Source of the DNA: Zelopaecilomyces penicillatus
Lineage: Eukaryota > Ascomycota > Sordariomycetes > Hypocreales > Pseudodiploosporaceae
Direction of reading: 5' to 3'
Length of the DNA: 64,000 bases
Assembly (NCBI GenBank): GCA_005765155.1
Contig: VCCP01000002.1
Coordinates: 5,890,001-5,954,000, forward strand
Numbering within the stretch: position 1 is the first letter of the stretch; each line of letters begins with the position of its first letter. Both the position numbers and the translations under genes were made by a program. Of this stretch, positions 11,434 through 23,561 are shown piece by piece. The notes under the pieces are model-generated. The model saw only the letters and a program-made list of their open reading frames with translations. It was not told the origin of the DNA and searched no databases.

Positions 11434-13029
11434 TGTAACAGATGTCGGTCGGGTTCGGGAGTGGGAGAATAGGTCGTGGACGAGACGCGATGGTCGGTCA
11501 CCTCAAGGGGAGGCTGACGGTGGCCAGCCTAGGCGTTGTCATGGATAGGCTTAAAATTCCCGAGAGCGGGAAATACGGGTGATGCAAGGTCGGCTGCTAA
11601 GTCGGTCCAAAGAAAAAGAAAATCCGGATCTAATGAAGCAAAATTAGGAGCGAAGCATGGACATGCACCAGGACAGAGAAGGTAAACACTTGGCGCTGGG
11701 GATGAGGAAGCAAAAGGAGGCACTGGGACGGAGAGGCGAGGCGAGGCGGGGCGGAGGCTGCACGAGATGCACTGCAATGACATGCTTCAATGTTTACATG
11801 TGGAACAAAGGTCCAGACCGTTACAGTGCACACATGCCCGCGTTCCAGCGAGCCCGTCTAGGCACTGCAGGCACTGGAGGCCCTAGCGCCGGGACCTGTT
11901 TGGGCCGCGACGCTGGATCGAGCAACCAGGCACGTCTTACAGTGCCTGTAGAGCCTGGACTCGCTGCCCTTGTGGGGACGTGTCGGCGCTATTCTGGGGC
12001 AGGATACTTAACCCATGTTGGCTCCCTCAAGGAGATCAACACAACAATGGCCGTTTTTTTGGTTGTCTGGAAAATAGGCTTTGTTACATACCATATCTAG
12101 TGCCCTCTACACAATCATGGAAACGATATCCAATACTCCTTTCAGTTCAGTTGCAGCAGTTATTTAGTTGTATCTACTCCTCCATGTACCTTTCATCCCT
12201 TGGAAAATGAGGGGGTAAGAGAACGCATCACACCTGCAACATGCTGCAGATGCGCAACTGTGCGCCAAAAGCGGCTTCTCTGTCTCGTGACGACGTCATG
12301 TGAGGAAATGAGATGTAGCGGACAACGTGAGACGCCTCCCTCCACAAGTAAGACTCTACGGTATTCATACATTTGACTTTTAAACAACATGGTGATAATG
12401 CTCTCATGACCCCAAGAAATATTACAATGGGGAAAAATCTCGGGTATGTATGCAGCACTATGAAAGTATCATATGAAATCACCCTTGATGTTGATGTATC
12501 AGAAAGACATGGCAGGACTGGACCTGATGACGCTTTTCTTTGTTACACACCTTTATCCTAGCAACATATTTTTCTCGAGCCTCTTGATCTACGGGAACAC
12601 AATACACCCATGCGTTAAAAGCAGCAAGAGGCACGTACCCGTACAACAGTCGTGTTACGTCACGGTGTAGCTGTCCCTTGCATTTCCTCCGTGTCCAATT
12701 ATCGTTTCTTCTGCGTCTTGAACCAGGAACAGCCAGCTTGAACAAGCTTGTTACTTGTGAAACTTGCTTTACAATATGTGGATGACAATATCACACTGAG
12801 ATGCGATAACCAAGCCTGCAAGCTGATTTTCATCGTAAGTAATGTGTCATGTATAGAATCCGCAAACAGCTAAGTAGAACAGAACTAGTGTGTATAACAT
12901 GATCGTATACACTCAACCCAACCGCTTCAATAATGAGATATTCCAAGTCCCGACGCCAGCGCAATTCTGTACATATATAATCAATAGTCGCCTGCGACAT
13001 ATGGAACCTCCCCGTATAATTAGTGAAAA
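11434..13029. other. Intergenic, RING gene promoter and 3' flank of RS-rich gene
   Basis: About 1.6 kb without a supported gene. The left part is the promoter of the PA-TM-RING gene (transcribed leftwards). The right end is downstream of the Arg/Ser-rich protein gene. Short frames on both strands between 11630 and 12745 lack any recognisable domain. Confidence 0.5.
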
Positions 13030-14266
13030 TCATGAATCCTCTGACAGAATTCCTCGTAAGACCTCTTCACTTTCCTCGGATTTTCCACGATCCCACTCTC
13101 TCCTCTCCCCTGCCTTGGTCCATACCACATCAGCTTCGGATTTCTCTTTTGCGCTGTTGTTGACCTTTAGAATTTGCTCGTCCGCAAAGCCAGCAGCCCG
13201 TAAGCGCTGCTCTTGATTCTGCCGCAGCTTCTGTCGATCTCGAAACGCCTCTAGGGCATCATCCCAATTGCCGCCTTGCTTGTCGTCATCTTCCATCACC
13301 ACGTCGACGGTTGGATCATAAGACTCAGAAAATCGACGGTCCATGCCTGTAGAACCTGACATCGTCCCCCTTCCGCGAACTTTGGGCGGTGGCGCCGGCC
13401 CAATTAGATCCTCCAGGGGATCAGAATCGTCGTCTTCATTTTTCTTGGCAGCGTCTTTCTCAGGCGTCTTTGCAGCACGTAAGGGAGAGCGATGTCGATG
13501 TCTAGTTTTTGGATCCGCTGGCGAACGTGATCGACGTCTGCTGCGGCGAGGCGACTTGGAACGGTGCCTTCTGGATTTGTGATGATGGCGCTCCCTCTCT
13601 TCGTTTGACGAATAGTCATCATAATCTCTTCTTCTACTTCTCCGCGAATCACTGGTGCGTGAGCGTCTCTCTGTCGCGTCATCTTTATGATCGTTTCGAG
13701 ACAAGCGTCCATGGCTTCGTCGGCGCTCCTTTTCGTCCTTGAACAGATCTTTCTCCCGTCGAGATGAGCTTTTCAACCCCTTCTCAATATCCCTGCCCCT
13801 GTCATCTTTTCTCCTTGATTCGCGACTATTGACCACAGTCTGTTCGTCCCGTGTATCTTTGCGTGGCCGTCCACCTAGGATTGACATAATATCGCCCATT
13901 TGACGTCTGCGGATGTCGCGAGTATCAGGATTTGTCTTCCGTCGCTTGAGCTCATCCGAATGCTCCAGGCCTTCCAGTCTAGCTTTGGAATCAGCGGCTT
14001 CTTTCGCAAGTAGCGCCTTGTTGTGTGCATCGGTATCCTTGATAATGTGTCGCAAGAATCTTGTGTTTGGTTTGGGTATGTTGACTGGCCTGAACTTCGC
14101 GTCAGAAACAAAGCCCTTCGTGGCAGTATCGTGGCAGGCTTCATTACTTATTTTTCGTATTAAAGGCTTCCATTCCCATCGCTGAGAATTTCAACGAACA
14201 ATCACTGGCCTCCTTGGCCAGGAGACCCGCGACATAGTCGTCAGTAAGGATTTCGTCGTTGGCCAT
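13030..14266 (-). CDS. Conserved Arg/Ser-rich nuclear protein, probable RNA-processing factor
   Basis: Exon 1 is 14266-14148 and exon 2 is 14089-13030 (58-bp intron), giving 392 aa. The N-terminal block is the conserved part: DDYVAGLLAKEASDCSLKFSA, then KPNTRFLRHIIKDTDAHN, then MGDIMSILGG. The middle (about residues 90-240) is dense in Arg, Ser, Lys, Asp and His with many RS, RR and SRR dipeptides, typical of RS-domain splicing proteins. The C-terminal third has an acidic patch and DDALEAFRDRQKLRQNQEQRLRAAGF, probably a helix. I know this architecture from fungal proteins sometimes annotated as pre-mRNA-splicing factors, but I cannot assign an ortholog with confidence. Nuclear location and a role in RNA processing are inferred from composition. 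The intron model is needed: it joins the only upstream ATG in frame to the conserved FLRHIIKDTD block. The gene is divergent from sos7, 307 bp away. Confidence 0.82.
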
Positions 14267-14573
14267 GGCGGAAAAGCTACGTTCAGGTTGAAAAACAAAT
14301 TTCGCGATGGAGTACCCAAATATCGAGCCTTCAGGCCCGTGGCGCGTGCGCTGGTATGAAAGAATTCGTCCAGGTGAGGATTCGAGTCAGCGACAGACAG
14401 GTGGGATGACGGCAGTTACAGGCGATTGAAAAATTACGTCAGCACGCAACCAGGGTCTCGACTGCCACGCCAACCATTTTCGGGTTCAAAGTAAACAGTC
14501 ACTTCCATCATCTCACAACTGTCGATCAACCGTCAAGGGACCCGTCAATTGGTTTACAAATCCATCAACCAAA
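14267..14573. promoter_or_regulatory. Divergent promoter, RS-rich gene / sos7
   Basis: A 307-bp spacer between two start codons in opposite directions. It must contain both promoters and leaders. No specific site recognised. Confidence 0.6.
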
Positions 14574-15422
14574 ATGGGTATGAATAAGACGGATGAGGCC
14601 GTCAAGGCCCTGCATCGACTGCAATCAAGCCAGGAAATTTCCATCATCAAACTCAGTGAACCAATATCAAACTCTACACTAAACGACTCTCGCCAGCGCG
14701 CCTCCGACGCGTCTCTTGCGTCTCTCGAGGGCCCTACACCTTCTAGCCTTGATGCCGATCTTGTACATTACACAGAACTCTTTGCGAAACTGCGCTTCTC
14801 CTATGTCGAGCAGGTCACTAAGGAGAAGTTCATTCGCGCCATTGTAGGCGATCCACCGTTGATCGTCTCCATGCAGGAGAACCTTGAGCTGGAGAAGGAA
14901 AACGCAGAGGCAAAGGCAGAACTAAAAAATCTCAAACAAGATGTCGCAGAGATGGTTGCAGAGCTGGAGAAGAAAGGTCGCGAATTGAGCAAGCGATATG
15001 AAAGAATACAGATGGAGACGGCGCAGTTGGAGGAGCTGCCGAGAAAAGTTGAAGAGTTGGAGGCGCGTGTGGAAGAACTCAGAGAAGAACTTGAGCTGTC
15101 CGATCCGAACCCGAACTTGAGACTCCCCCTTGCCAAGACGCTCACCCTCGTTGCCCGTCGCGAGGCCGAGCAACAGGAGCTCGCACGAGAACTTGAGGCG
15201 CTGCAGTCCAAGGTGCCACGCAAGCGAAAGGAGGCAGAGCGATTGAAAACTGAGCTACAGCCCTTAGAGACGAAGCGCCAGATCAGTATGGCTGCAGCGC
15301 GAGAAGCAAGGCGCAGGAAGGAGGCCGCGTTGGGCGGCGTGGCAGACGATCTTGAGCAAAGAGCACGCTGGTGGAGAGCTAGCGAAAGTATACTGAAAAA
15401 TGTGATGGATATCAAGAACTGA
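14574..15422 (+). CDS. sos7: Kinetochore protein Sos7 homologue (coiled coil)
   Basis: Single-exon gene of 282 aa. The conserved N-terminal block DLVHYTELFAKLRFSYVEQV, followed by TKEKFIRAIVGDPPLIVS, matches my recollection of the fungal kinetochore protein Sos7, which works with the Mis12-Spc7 (KNL1) part of the kinetochore and was found in fission yeast. From about residue 105 to 270 the protein is almost entirely heptad-like coiled coil rich in Glu, Lys, Arg and Leu (for example VEELEARVEELREELEL). The start ATG at 14574 follows an in-frame-free leader; a second ATG two codons later is an alternative start. A role at kinetochores during mitosis is inferred from family membership. It could not be a generic myosin-like fragment because the N-terminal block is specific. 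Confidence 0.85.
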   Translation: MGMNKTDEAVKALHRLQSSQEISIIKLSEPISNSTLNDSRQRASDASLASLEGPTPSSLDADLVHYTELFAKLRFSYVEQVTKEKFIRAIVGDPPLIVSMQENLELEKENAEAKAELKNLKQDVAEMVAELEKKGRELSKRYERIQMETAQLEELPRKVEELEARVEELREELELSDPNPNLRLPLAKTLTLVARREAEQQELARELEALQSKVPRKRKEAERLKTELQPLETKRQISMAAAREARRRKEAALGGVADDLEQRARWWRASESILKNVMDIKN

Positions 15423-16341
15423 GAGTAGTAGTGCTACGACTTTACGATTTTTGGGATGAATAGGTTTGACAACGGTGGGGGGTATTTGATTTGGGTAGCA
15501 CGGCGTTGGTGGTATTGAACATGGCGATGTGAATAGCGGCGGAGGGTATGTCAGGCATTCTGCCTCATCTGCTTTGAGTCTGGTATGGGCATGATGGAAA
15601 CCCATGTTTGATGGATTTGAATCAAGTTTGCGGTTTCTCTATAAGTGTTTATGTCGGCCACCCGTGATTGGTAACCATGTGTGAATCTTGGATGTTGGCA
15701 TAAAATTCGAATACAGCGCGATTCTCTTGGTTAACTCTAATAGTGGTCAATACTGTTAGTTACGCGCTCGATATCCTGAGTACTTTTAAAAACATGTCAA
15801 CTCCGGCTCCTGGTGAGTCTCAAATTCCTGCCCATTTTCTTTAGACATGCCTAACAAACTACAGTTGTGATGACTATTGGGCACCATGTGAGAGCAAAAG
15901 GGTTAACAGATATTTGCCCATATCTGGCTTCTTGTTTTCCTCAAAACATGCATGAACTTTGAGAGTGATTAGAATTGTGTGTGCTCTTCGGTGGCCCCCG
16001 TGGAATGTTGCGGCCAATCCCGACATTCAGTTTCATCACATTTGAGGCAACTATGGCAAACTTCGTTGTCATGATTTACGTATCTAGATTGGCTACGGCC
16101 ACCAAATACGGGCTGCACCATTTCAACCCGACAATATATTCAACTGTTGGAAAAGTATAAGCCAATAAGAAAGGGCAATGGGGCCATTTTGACGAGTTGA
16201 GATCATTCTATTGAAAAGCTGATGATTGTGCTTGCCGTCGGATACGCCTTTATTCAATATCAGTGTTTGGTGTGAGCAAGCCACAGCCCTCGGTGCATCT
16301 TCCCACCGACGAGACGCTGCTACTCATTGTGACATGAGGCG
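15423..16341. other. Intergenic, no supported gene
   Basis: About 0.9 kb. A possible tiny exon (ATG at 15795, GTGAGT donor near 15814) leads into a frame of about 30 codons that ends without any known domain. I do not call it a gene. Confidence 0.5.
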
Positions 16342-16851
16342 ATGGCGGACCTGAACATGGATGGCCCAGCCACAGTAGATGTCGAACAATTACGAGGCCA
16401 GAATTCCCATTGGGCGCATCTACAGGTACAACCTAATACCTGCCAGCCCGAATGCACGGTATCTAGTGTGTTAGTGTGTTAGTATGGTGAACTGACAAGA
16501 GCCTATCTGACGATTCCGTGGATTGTAGGTGAGCTGTCATCTATGAGACAAGAAGAAGAGAGCTGGGCCGCTAGTGGTAGTCTAGCCATTGGCTATATCG
16601 ATCCATCGTCAACGGCCTATCAGCCTGCCTTGTATAAAGGTTAATGGGAGGTGGATGAGGAGGAGCTAGTCCGGACTTTCGTATTGGGCGAAGGTACTGA
16701 GTATCACGCCAGAAAGTCGGTATCCGCCGAAAAAGAATGGCCTGATGTATTTATATATGTACACACTCTAATTAACCCAGATGACGGAGCCTCTATTTGT
16801 CCGTATCGGCTTGCAAACCATGATATTCGCGCCGATCCATCATTGGGCTAA
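16342..16851 (+). pseudogene. Small unrecognised gene interrupted by an in-frame TAA
   Basis: The ATG at 16342 opens MADLNMDGPATVDVEQLRG. A 57-bp intron fits exactly (16426 GTACAA to 16482 TTAG, phase 0) and removes an in-frame TAG. The frame then continues through GELTRAYLTIPWIVGELSSM and ESWAASGSLAIGYIDPSS until TAA at 16642. Without any shift, the same frame runs on for 68 more codons (WEVDEEELVRTFVLGEG ... HDIRADPSLG) to a stop at 16849-16851. Both halves look equally protein-like, so the most economical reading is one gene of about 150 codons with a recent nonsense change; a single C-to-T change at a CAA codon would produce it. I do not recognise the family. Alternatives are a genuine 81-aa protein, an undetected intron over the TAA, or a sequencing error. 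Confidence 0.4.
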
Positions 16852-18032
16852 AGAGGGCTTGTTTTAGTTATTTACTTCTTTCTGATCTCCCTCGGCTCAT
16901 CCAAACATGTGTTTGCTCTTTTAGAGTTTGTACGTCAGCCCAATGATGTAAAGGGAGGCGTGTAAAGCAGTATTAATTAGAGGGTTTTACGCAGAGGGGC
17001 CAATCCGAGGTGATGTGATCCGAGAAATGGCGGCGGCTGGCGCCTTTGCTTTTTTTCTGGAGTTTAGATGGGCAAGCCGTGTTTCTCGGGTCTCGCAGAT
17101 CCAATGGGGGGGGGGGGCACTGTGTGTTGGTCGTTTCAGCGCTGCAGACTGCGCTCAGCTGGTGGGGGGCAGTTCAAACCACTGAACAGCCCACGAGATG
17201 GGCGCCTAGCGCTGCTGTGGGCTGCTGTAGGCTGATGTAGAGGATGGGGGTATCCTTGCTTGGGCAAAAGGGGGTGGGGAGTATGAAGCATTCAAAAGGT
17301 GAGGGAACACCACATGGAACAACAAATTCACGGATAGGCAGTGAGGCAGTGAGGGTAGGCGGTCCGATAGGAATTGCGAGGCTGTCTGATTGATTACCCG
17401 CTTCCTTCGCGTTGGGAACCGGCCAGTTACCCAATGGAGTTTGGATGCGGCGGTGACAGTGCAGCCAAGTGCAGCAGCAGGCATCCATATAACTATGCCC
17501 GTTATTTGTCAATTCTTCTTATGTACAGGCATTTTTACCTACCTACCTAGGTAAGCTAGGCAACACGTAACTTGGGGCAGGCCTCTCTTTACCTGTGACA
17601 AAAGAATTCGTGTGTTGAAACAGCCGTGCTCGTAGGGCTGTGCCGGCCCCGCTCGTCAGAACCACGTTTTTTCCCCCCCCCCAAATATTCCTGGGGGCGT
17701 GTGCGAATGGAACTGAGGGGGGGGGTTCGGGAAGTGCGGGTGCTGAACGCCGGTTTTCAGTGGATCTCGCCCGGCTCCGAAGCCGCATCGGAGCCGTTGC
17801 ACCAACACCAAAAGGCACTTTGGAATCTCGTACTACAGCAAATAATGGATAAGGTGGTGGAGGAGGAGGAGGAGGAGGAAGAGGCGCTTTTGACCATCTT
17901 CATAAGCTTTCGCTTGTTTTACGCCACTGTCAGATGGAGGCTTTTGACTTATTGTTCAGCTTGCGACGGGGTTTGTTGTTCGTGATGGCGTTTTGTGGGG
18001 GGGAGAACGGAGGAAGGTTACTAAAGTAGGCC

Positions 18033-18048
18033 AAAAAAAAAAAAAAAA
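18033..18048. repeat. Poly(A)16 tract
   Basis: Run of 16 A on the + strand inside the gene desert. A second A16 run lies at 18417-18432. Such tracts exclude nucleosomes in fungi and are hotspots for length error. Confidence 0.9.
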
Positions 18049-21000
18049 CAGCCCCTCAAAGGCGCCGCTTGGCAAACAACATATTTGGTTCACTAAAGTC
18101 ACCTTATTTTATTAGAGCCCTTCAATAGGTCAGTTTTGCGCGCGCATCTAGTTACAGGTTGCATGGATCTCTTTTCTAGCGAGGGGAAGAAAGAAAGAAA
18201 AAAAATGGAGTAGAAGAAGCAAGAAGCGGAGTAATCATTTTGATGAATCATGATGATGATTTGGGCGTTTGTATTTTTGCTGCGGACTTATGTTGCGTAC
18301 TGTGTGTATCTGTAATGTTCTAGAACGGCTTACTTGGGCGTAGGGTCCTATTAGGGTATCCCAGTGAGCTGATAAAAGGGAAGAAATATCAAGTGAGATG
18401 AGCACATTGCTGAAGTAAAAAAAAAAAAAAAACCCCCATAAAAAGTCATGCGGTTTTTGACACGACTGATCCTTATCTCGATCGAATTGGGTGATATTCT
18501 GCTTGTTTTCCGTCCCGTGGCACGCAACATTGCATGCATATATGGGGAAGAGAGAGAAGAAAGCATAAAACGTCCATGCCCATACGTATTGTTGTGCTGA
18601 CGGGTCGGCAATGCTCCCGTCCTAGCACACCACCTAGTTGTAGGTGTAAGAAACAGAGGCAGATGCACGCCCCCCTCCCTTTCCCTCCCCCGCTTCTATT
18701 TTCATATAAATACCTAACTGGGAGTAAGTTGGGTAGGCAAGCATTAATAGGATGCGGAAATATATATTTACATGATTTCGCAGAGGCGTCTGATTTGTGC
18801 TAATCAATCTTCTCTCTCCTACTGTACTAAAATTAATACCATGAAGAAAGGAACCCTTTGTACCTACCTAGTATCTAAGCACCCACCTTTTTTTATTGTA
18901 CCTGCTGTAACATGTGCTTCTCACTTTCTTACATATTACTCGGGCAAAACGGGCAAAAAAGCTGACACTATGGGGGGGCTGATTTCGACCTAATTATGGT
19001 AAAATTCCGCATGCTGACGAGCTGAGCCTCTCTAAATCCCATAATTAGATGACGTTGACGTGCTCTTGTGTTGTAGGGCGTTTATAAATGCCCGGGGGCG
19101 CTAAGACATGAAAGTCACAGGGGGGGTAAAAGCCCACTACTGCCGCTACAACCCAGACAGGCAGCATGTGCCGACTTGTACAGGTCAATTACCCACGAAC
19201 AGTACCTTATTGCAGGTGTGGTAGCACTGGAAGGATTTGGGACAGGGCTTGGCTGTCTTACAAAGGATTGAGTCCAGGACAAGGGGAAAAGCTGGGCAGT
19301 ATAATAAGGGCTATGCTAGTGGACTGTGGATAGGTAGTTTGCGGCGGTAATGGAATTAAGGTAGTGGAGTAATGAATAAGGTGTGTAGTGTAAAGCATTT
19401 CCGGTGTCCAAAAAAAAAGAGGATGAACTATCAGCTAAACACCCACGTTCCATGTGTTGAAAACAGGCGCCGTTCATCTGCTCCGTCCCGTAGGGCCGCG
19501 CTCCGGCCTCCTTCCGGGCCGCATCCATGTATGAAAATAAGAACACCCAAGCTGTCAAGAATAAGATAAATAAATCCCCCCGCAATAAGAATAACAGGGG
19601 CAAAGCAGTTTGTCAGTAAAGCTTGGGCCGTTTTGTTACGCAGCCACCGTGTAAGATGGAGGGGTTTGGAATGTGATATTTGAGTATCCAGGCTACCATC
19701 GGCAGTGACAGCGGTAATTCTGCAGCTTGCGCAGAACAGCAAATGCAGAAGGAAACAAACAGAACCCAGAAGTTTGGGGAATCCCAAGGTTCCCGATAAA
19801 TTACACGCTGGACCTGTCAGAGATACTTGCGCAGAAAGTTGTGTTTTATGTTGGCCCCCCTATTTCCGATGACCTCAGCGGACCGGGGCCTCGCAATACC
19901 CCGAGAACCGGTCCTCTCCGGATTCCAGGACCGCAGTATCAGCCCGTAGAATATGGATGAACGGACAAACAACCACTGACACCCCCTTGGAGTGCGAGTG
20001 ACTGTTAGTACCTATGGCTGGTTTTGGTCTTATTGTTTTATTGTTGCTGTTATTATAATATGGGAGTAACACGCGTGATCACGGTGCGCTGTACGAGTAC
20101 GCGTATTCATGTACGTACGGAGTTCGCAGCTCTTTATCCTCCCATTTTTGCCCCCTTTTCCCCCCTTCTTTCTGATCTACACGTGCGCAGATGCCCGTCA
20201 TCGGTGGATATGGGCTTTCGGCAACCCGCGCGGTACTGTTTTATGAATACCCGGGCTCCGTCCCCAGTTTCAATTCAGGGTCATTCACTCGTTGGACCCT
20301 TGTTGTTATACGCGGTGCACGGCTTTTTTTTCAATTTGTTTACATAATTACAAGCGGACTGTCGGAGTCAAGAAACGTTCCCGTTCTAGAAATGTGAAAA
20401 AAAAAATGGGCTACATAGATATGGTGGATGATGGTTTACGGTGGGTAATGTTGCGTTTACCGGTACTTGAACCCACAAGGAGCTCCGTGACAGGACACAC
20501 AAAAGAGCGAAAGATGGGATGAAAAGACCGAAGCATCGAACTATGCCCGGTTCCGGCTGTATGGAGCGCGGAAGTACAAGGTGGAATTGCGCCAGCACAC
20601 CGGACAGTTGCTTGAGAACAGTCCGACATTTCTTACTCGCACATCCGCTTCTATAGTAGTGTGACTCAACACTCAAACGCTTGCAAGGCTCGCACAATCG
20701 CCAAGCCCCAATCCCGCTCTTCATCAAGGGAGGGGTGGGTGCCAAGTGGAGAGGGGGGGTGTGTGGTCTCTCCTCCCATGCAAGCTCCTTGCCTGTACAC
20801 ATTATGGATGATGAAATGGCGAAATGATGCGGATTTGGCTCGGCAAACCCACAAATTTATTCCATACATACATAGTGTACCTTTGGAACAGGGTCTTCAA
20901 GTGAACGGGGTTTTTTTTCTTCCTTTCAAGCTTCTACGGCTACTTCTAGATCCACTGGGGAGGCGAAGGCCGAGGAAGCGAACAATGGTCGTTGAGACCC

Positions 21001-21614
21001 ATTAGAAAAAAAAAAAAATAGGGTTTAAACGAATGACAAATTAGCAAGATGTGGAAACTTGGGCTACATCATCCGGCTTTTCAAACCTCGGTAGGTAGTG
21101 GAGATCATGGGATGGGATGACATTGACATGCGAGAGGATAAAATAAAACGGATCTAGTGAAGATTAATAAAGCTGATCTAATACCCGGCCGGTATTTACC
21201 TACGCAATACACGCACCAACGTTAAGATGGCAAAACACAGTATAAGCTTGTTCAGCAATAGACCTACAATTAGTTTCAAACTACGCATCATGGGCAGAAG
21301 AATAAAATAAATCCCAATATGTTGGAATCTCTCTCTTTCTCTTGTTAACCAGAGAGGAGGAGAGGGGGGGGGCTCACGCCAAAACGCCAAACATAAAAAG
21401 TCACCGAGTCTAGTCCCATAACTGACAAATTAACAGTTGAGTGACTGTACTGTACTGTACTGTGATGTCGTTGTTGTCCTTTCAGTGGGATCCACAAACC
21501 CAGCCCCATGACACTTCAAAAGTTAGGCGCGCACATGGGGAATAACAGAAAAAGGACGTAAATTTTTTTGATTTCCAATGATATCAAATACCTAATAACA
21601 TACACTTGCTTTAC

Positions 21615-21630
21615 CGCGCGCGCGCGCGCG
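21615..21630. repeat. (CG)8 dinucleotide repeat
   Basis: Sixteen bases of alternating C and G. Alternating CG is the classic sequence for left-handed Z-DNA under negative supercoiling. A second GC-alternating patch (CGCGCGCGGCCGCCGC) lies at about 21692. Confidence 0.9.
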
Positions 21631-22467
21631 AGAGGCCCTTGCAAACCGTTCCGATCCTTTAGCAGGCCCCCCAACGTCTAGTTGGACGAACGCGCGCGGC
21701 CGCCGCATTCGGTGCAATTCCATTTCCATTGCGGCGTTTTTTGTTACTGTCCTATGATTGATCGGATTCGTTCATTTGTGTTTTTCCCACTCTCTATATA
21801 TATATCTATTTTCGATAATCACGATCATCATGATGCTGATTGATTAACTTTTTGGAACGCCCCTCCCTTCACTTGTCATGCTCAGCTTGCCAATGTATTC
21901 ATACCACCAAGCCGCCATAAACTGCACACACATCCAATCAAGAAAAGCAAATGGGTGTCAATATCATCTGTTTTCCTATGGAGTGGGCTAAACGGTTCTG
22001 CCAGCCGGCCCGCGCTTTCTCACCATTTGCCGGTGTTAACGCCCTTTCGCTTACAACACACCACCCACTCCTCACTCATCCCAGCTGAACTCTCTCTCTT
22101 TGTTTGGAATCACGGATAAAGACAGATAAGACACTGCTCTGTCGAATAGATGAGCGCGTGGCTTTGGTCAGGCAATAAAAAAGGGGTCGTCGTCTTGCTA
22201 CAGCTGGCGTTTCGGTAACAAATAAATAATTCCTCTCTACCTCTACGGACACCCCCCGCTATTGTGTGATTCGCTGGGGCGGGGTAAAAGCAATAATGGA
22301 ATATTGCAATATTGAATTCTTTGAAATGTACCAAATGTGACTGAGAGAATGAAGCATATAGTTAGTTATGGGTTGGTTGGTAGGCGCCCTTTACTTGGGA
22401 TTTGCACAGGAGTACTTACTTAATAATCGCTGGGTGCAAAAGCACAACAAAATGGATTTCAAATCCT

Positions 22468-22487
22468 CCCCCCCCCCCCCCCCCCCC
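22468..22487. repeat. Poly(C)20 tract
   Basis: Twenty consecutive C on the + strand. The complementary G20 could form a G-quadruplex-like structure. Length may be unreliable in the assembly. Confidence 0.9.
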
Positions 22488-23109
22488 AAAAAGGCACAGA
22501 CAGCTGTGTAATGTCAATCAATGCTTGAGTGGGGAGGGGGTACAATCGCGCAGGTATCCTTTCCTCTCAACCTCTGCCGAATTCCGCTACCGATCGGAAA
22601 TACGCCCCCCCGTTCACTCCGTTTCCTCCATAGGGCCATGGATGGATGGATGGATGGGTTATTCAAGGGTTCGTGCCGTAGTCAGCAAATACCGAGCACC
22701 GTTCTTTTCTCTGGTCTCTGTTAATGATGATGACTTGACTTCCAACACAATGTAGCTGTCGCAGCGGTTCGTTGTATCGATGCACATCTGTATGCATGCA
22801 ATGTAGGCAAATACATGCCCAGCCAGCCAGGTCACTCGGCGCTCTTGATTTACTCAACCCATTTATTGATGATTTACTTTGTCATGACGCCAGAGGAGAG
22901 CATTGTGGTGTGTAGCGGTGGAGAGATGTCATGTTGATTTGTACTATGTAATCAATCGAGCACTAAGCCCTTGCTTCTAATGGTAGTAAAACACTCGACG
23001 CGTTGGAGATGCCCTTCCTCCAATAAATATGTACCGGGCAACAGGCAACAGAAAGCCACCCTCACTCCCAGTTCCAAGACCAGAAGTATAGAAAAATAAA
23101 ACGAAAAAG

Positions 23110-23132
23110 AAAAAAAAAAAAAAAAAAAAAAA
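23110..23132. repeat. Poly(A)23 tract
   Basis: Run of 23 A about 430 bp downstream of the stop codon of the Zn2Cys6 gene. It is genomic poly(dA:dT); read on the minus strand it is poly(T), so it is not the poly(A) tail of a retroposed copy of that gene. Confidence 0.85.
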
Positions 23133-23561
23133 GAACCCTTGACGCATCATATGCCGTGTATGGTCGCTTGATTCCCCAGTTTTCCTCAAGAACGCCGGGT
23201 CCCGAAATCCAAAAAGTCGCCCTAACGTCATAAGCGTGTAATCGTCCCTCCACCCTCCTAAAATAAAAGGATGACCATTATATGCCACACCTCGGCGCTC
23301 GCGCTGCCCACCAAACTCCCAAGCAATCAAAATCACAGCCCCTCCTCCCGCCCCTCCAACTCAATAGTGATGAAAAGCCTTCCTCTTTGGATTAGAAATC
23401 CATCTCCCTGTGTAAAGAAGGGTTGATTGGCTGCAAGCACATATAAGCACATATACATTATTAGGTGTAATATATATGGCTGTAGATGGGAATAAAGTCG
23501 TAGTTTCGCCTATAGCGCCCCGCCACAATTGCTCTGTGTGTATCTCCTCTCAAATCAATTC

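Larger units (their letters stand above)
16852..23561. other. 6.7-kb gene desert downstream of the Zn2Cys6 gene
   Basis: No supported coding region. The sequence is not AT-rich, so it does not look like RIP-decayed transposon. It is full of homopolymers and short repeats: runs of G near 17107 and 17716, C near 17676, A16 at 18033-18048 and 18417-18432, A13 near 21006, (CG)8 at 21615-21630, C20 at 22468-22487, (ATGG)n at 22637-22657 and A23 at 23110-23132. Open frames are short and repeat-driven. It may contain a very long 3' UTR, non-coding RNAs or regulatory DNA for the neighbouring transcription factor; nothing here proves which. Confidence 0.6.

Noticed and set aside
20455..20490. GGGTTCAAGTACC on the minus strand, resembling a tRNA B box
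   Set aside because: The T-stem does not pair and no A box, anticodon arm or acceptor stem can be folded around it.
23110..23132. A23 tract as the poly(A) tail of a processed gene copy
   Set aside because: No intron-less copy of any gene precedes it and no target-site duplication can be seen.
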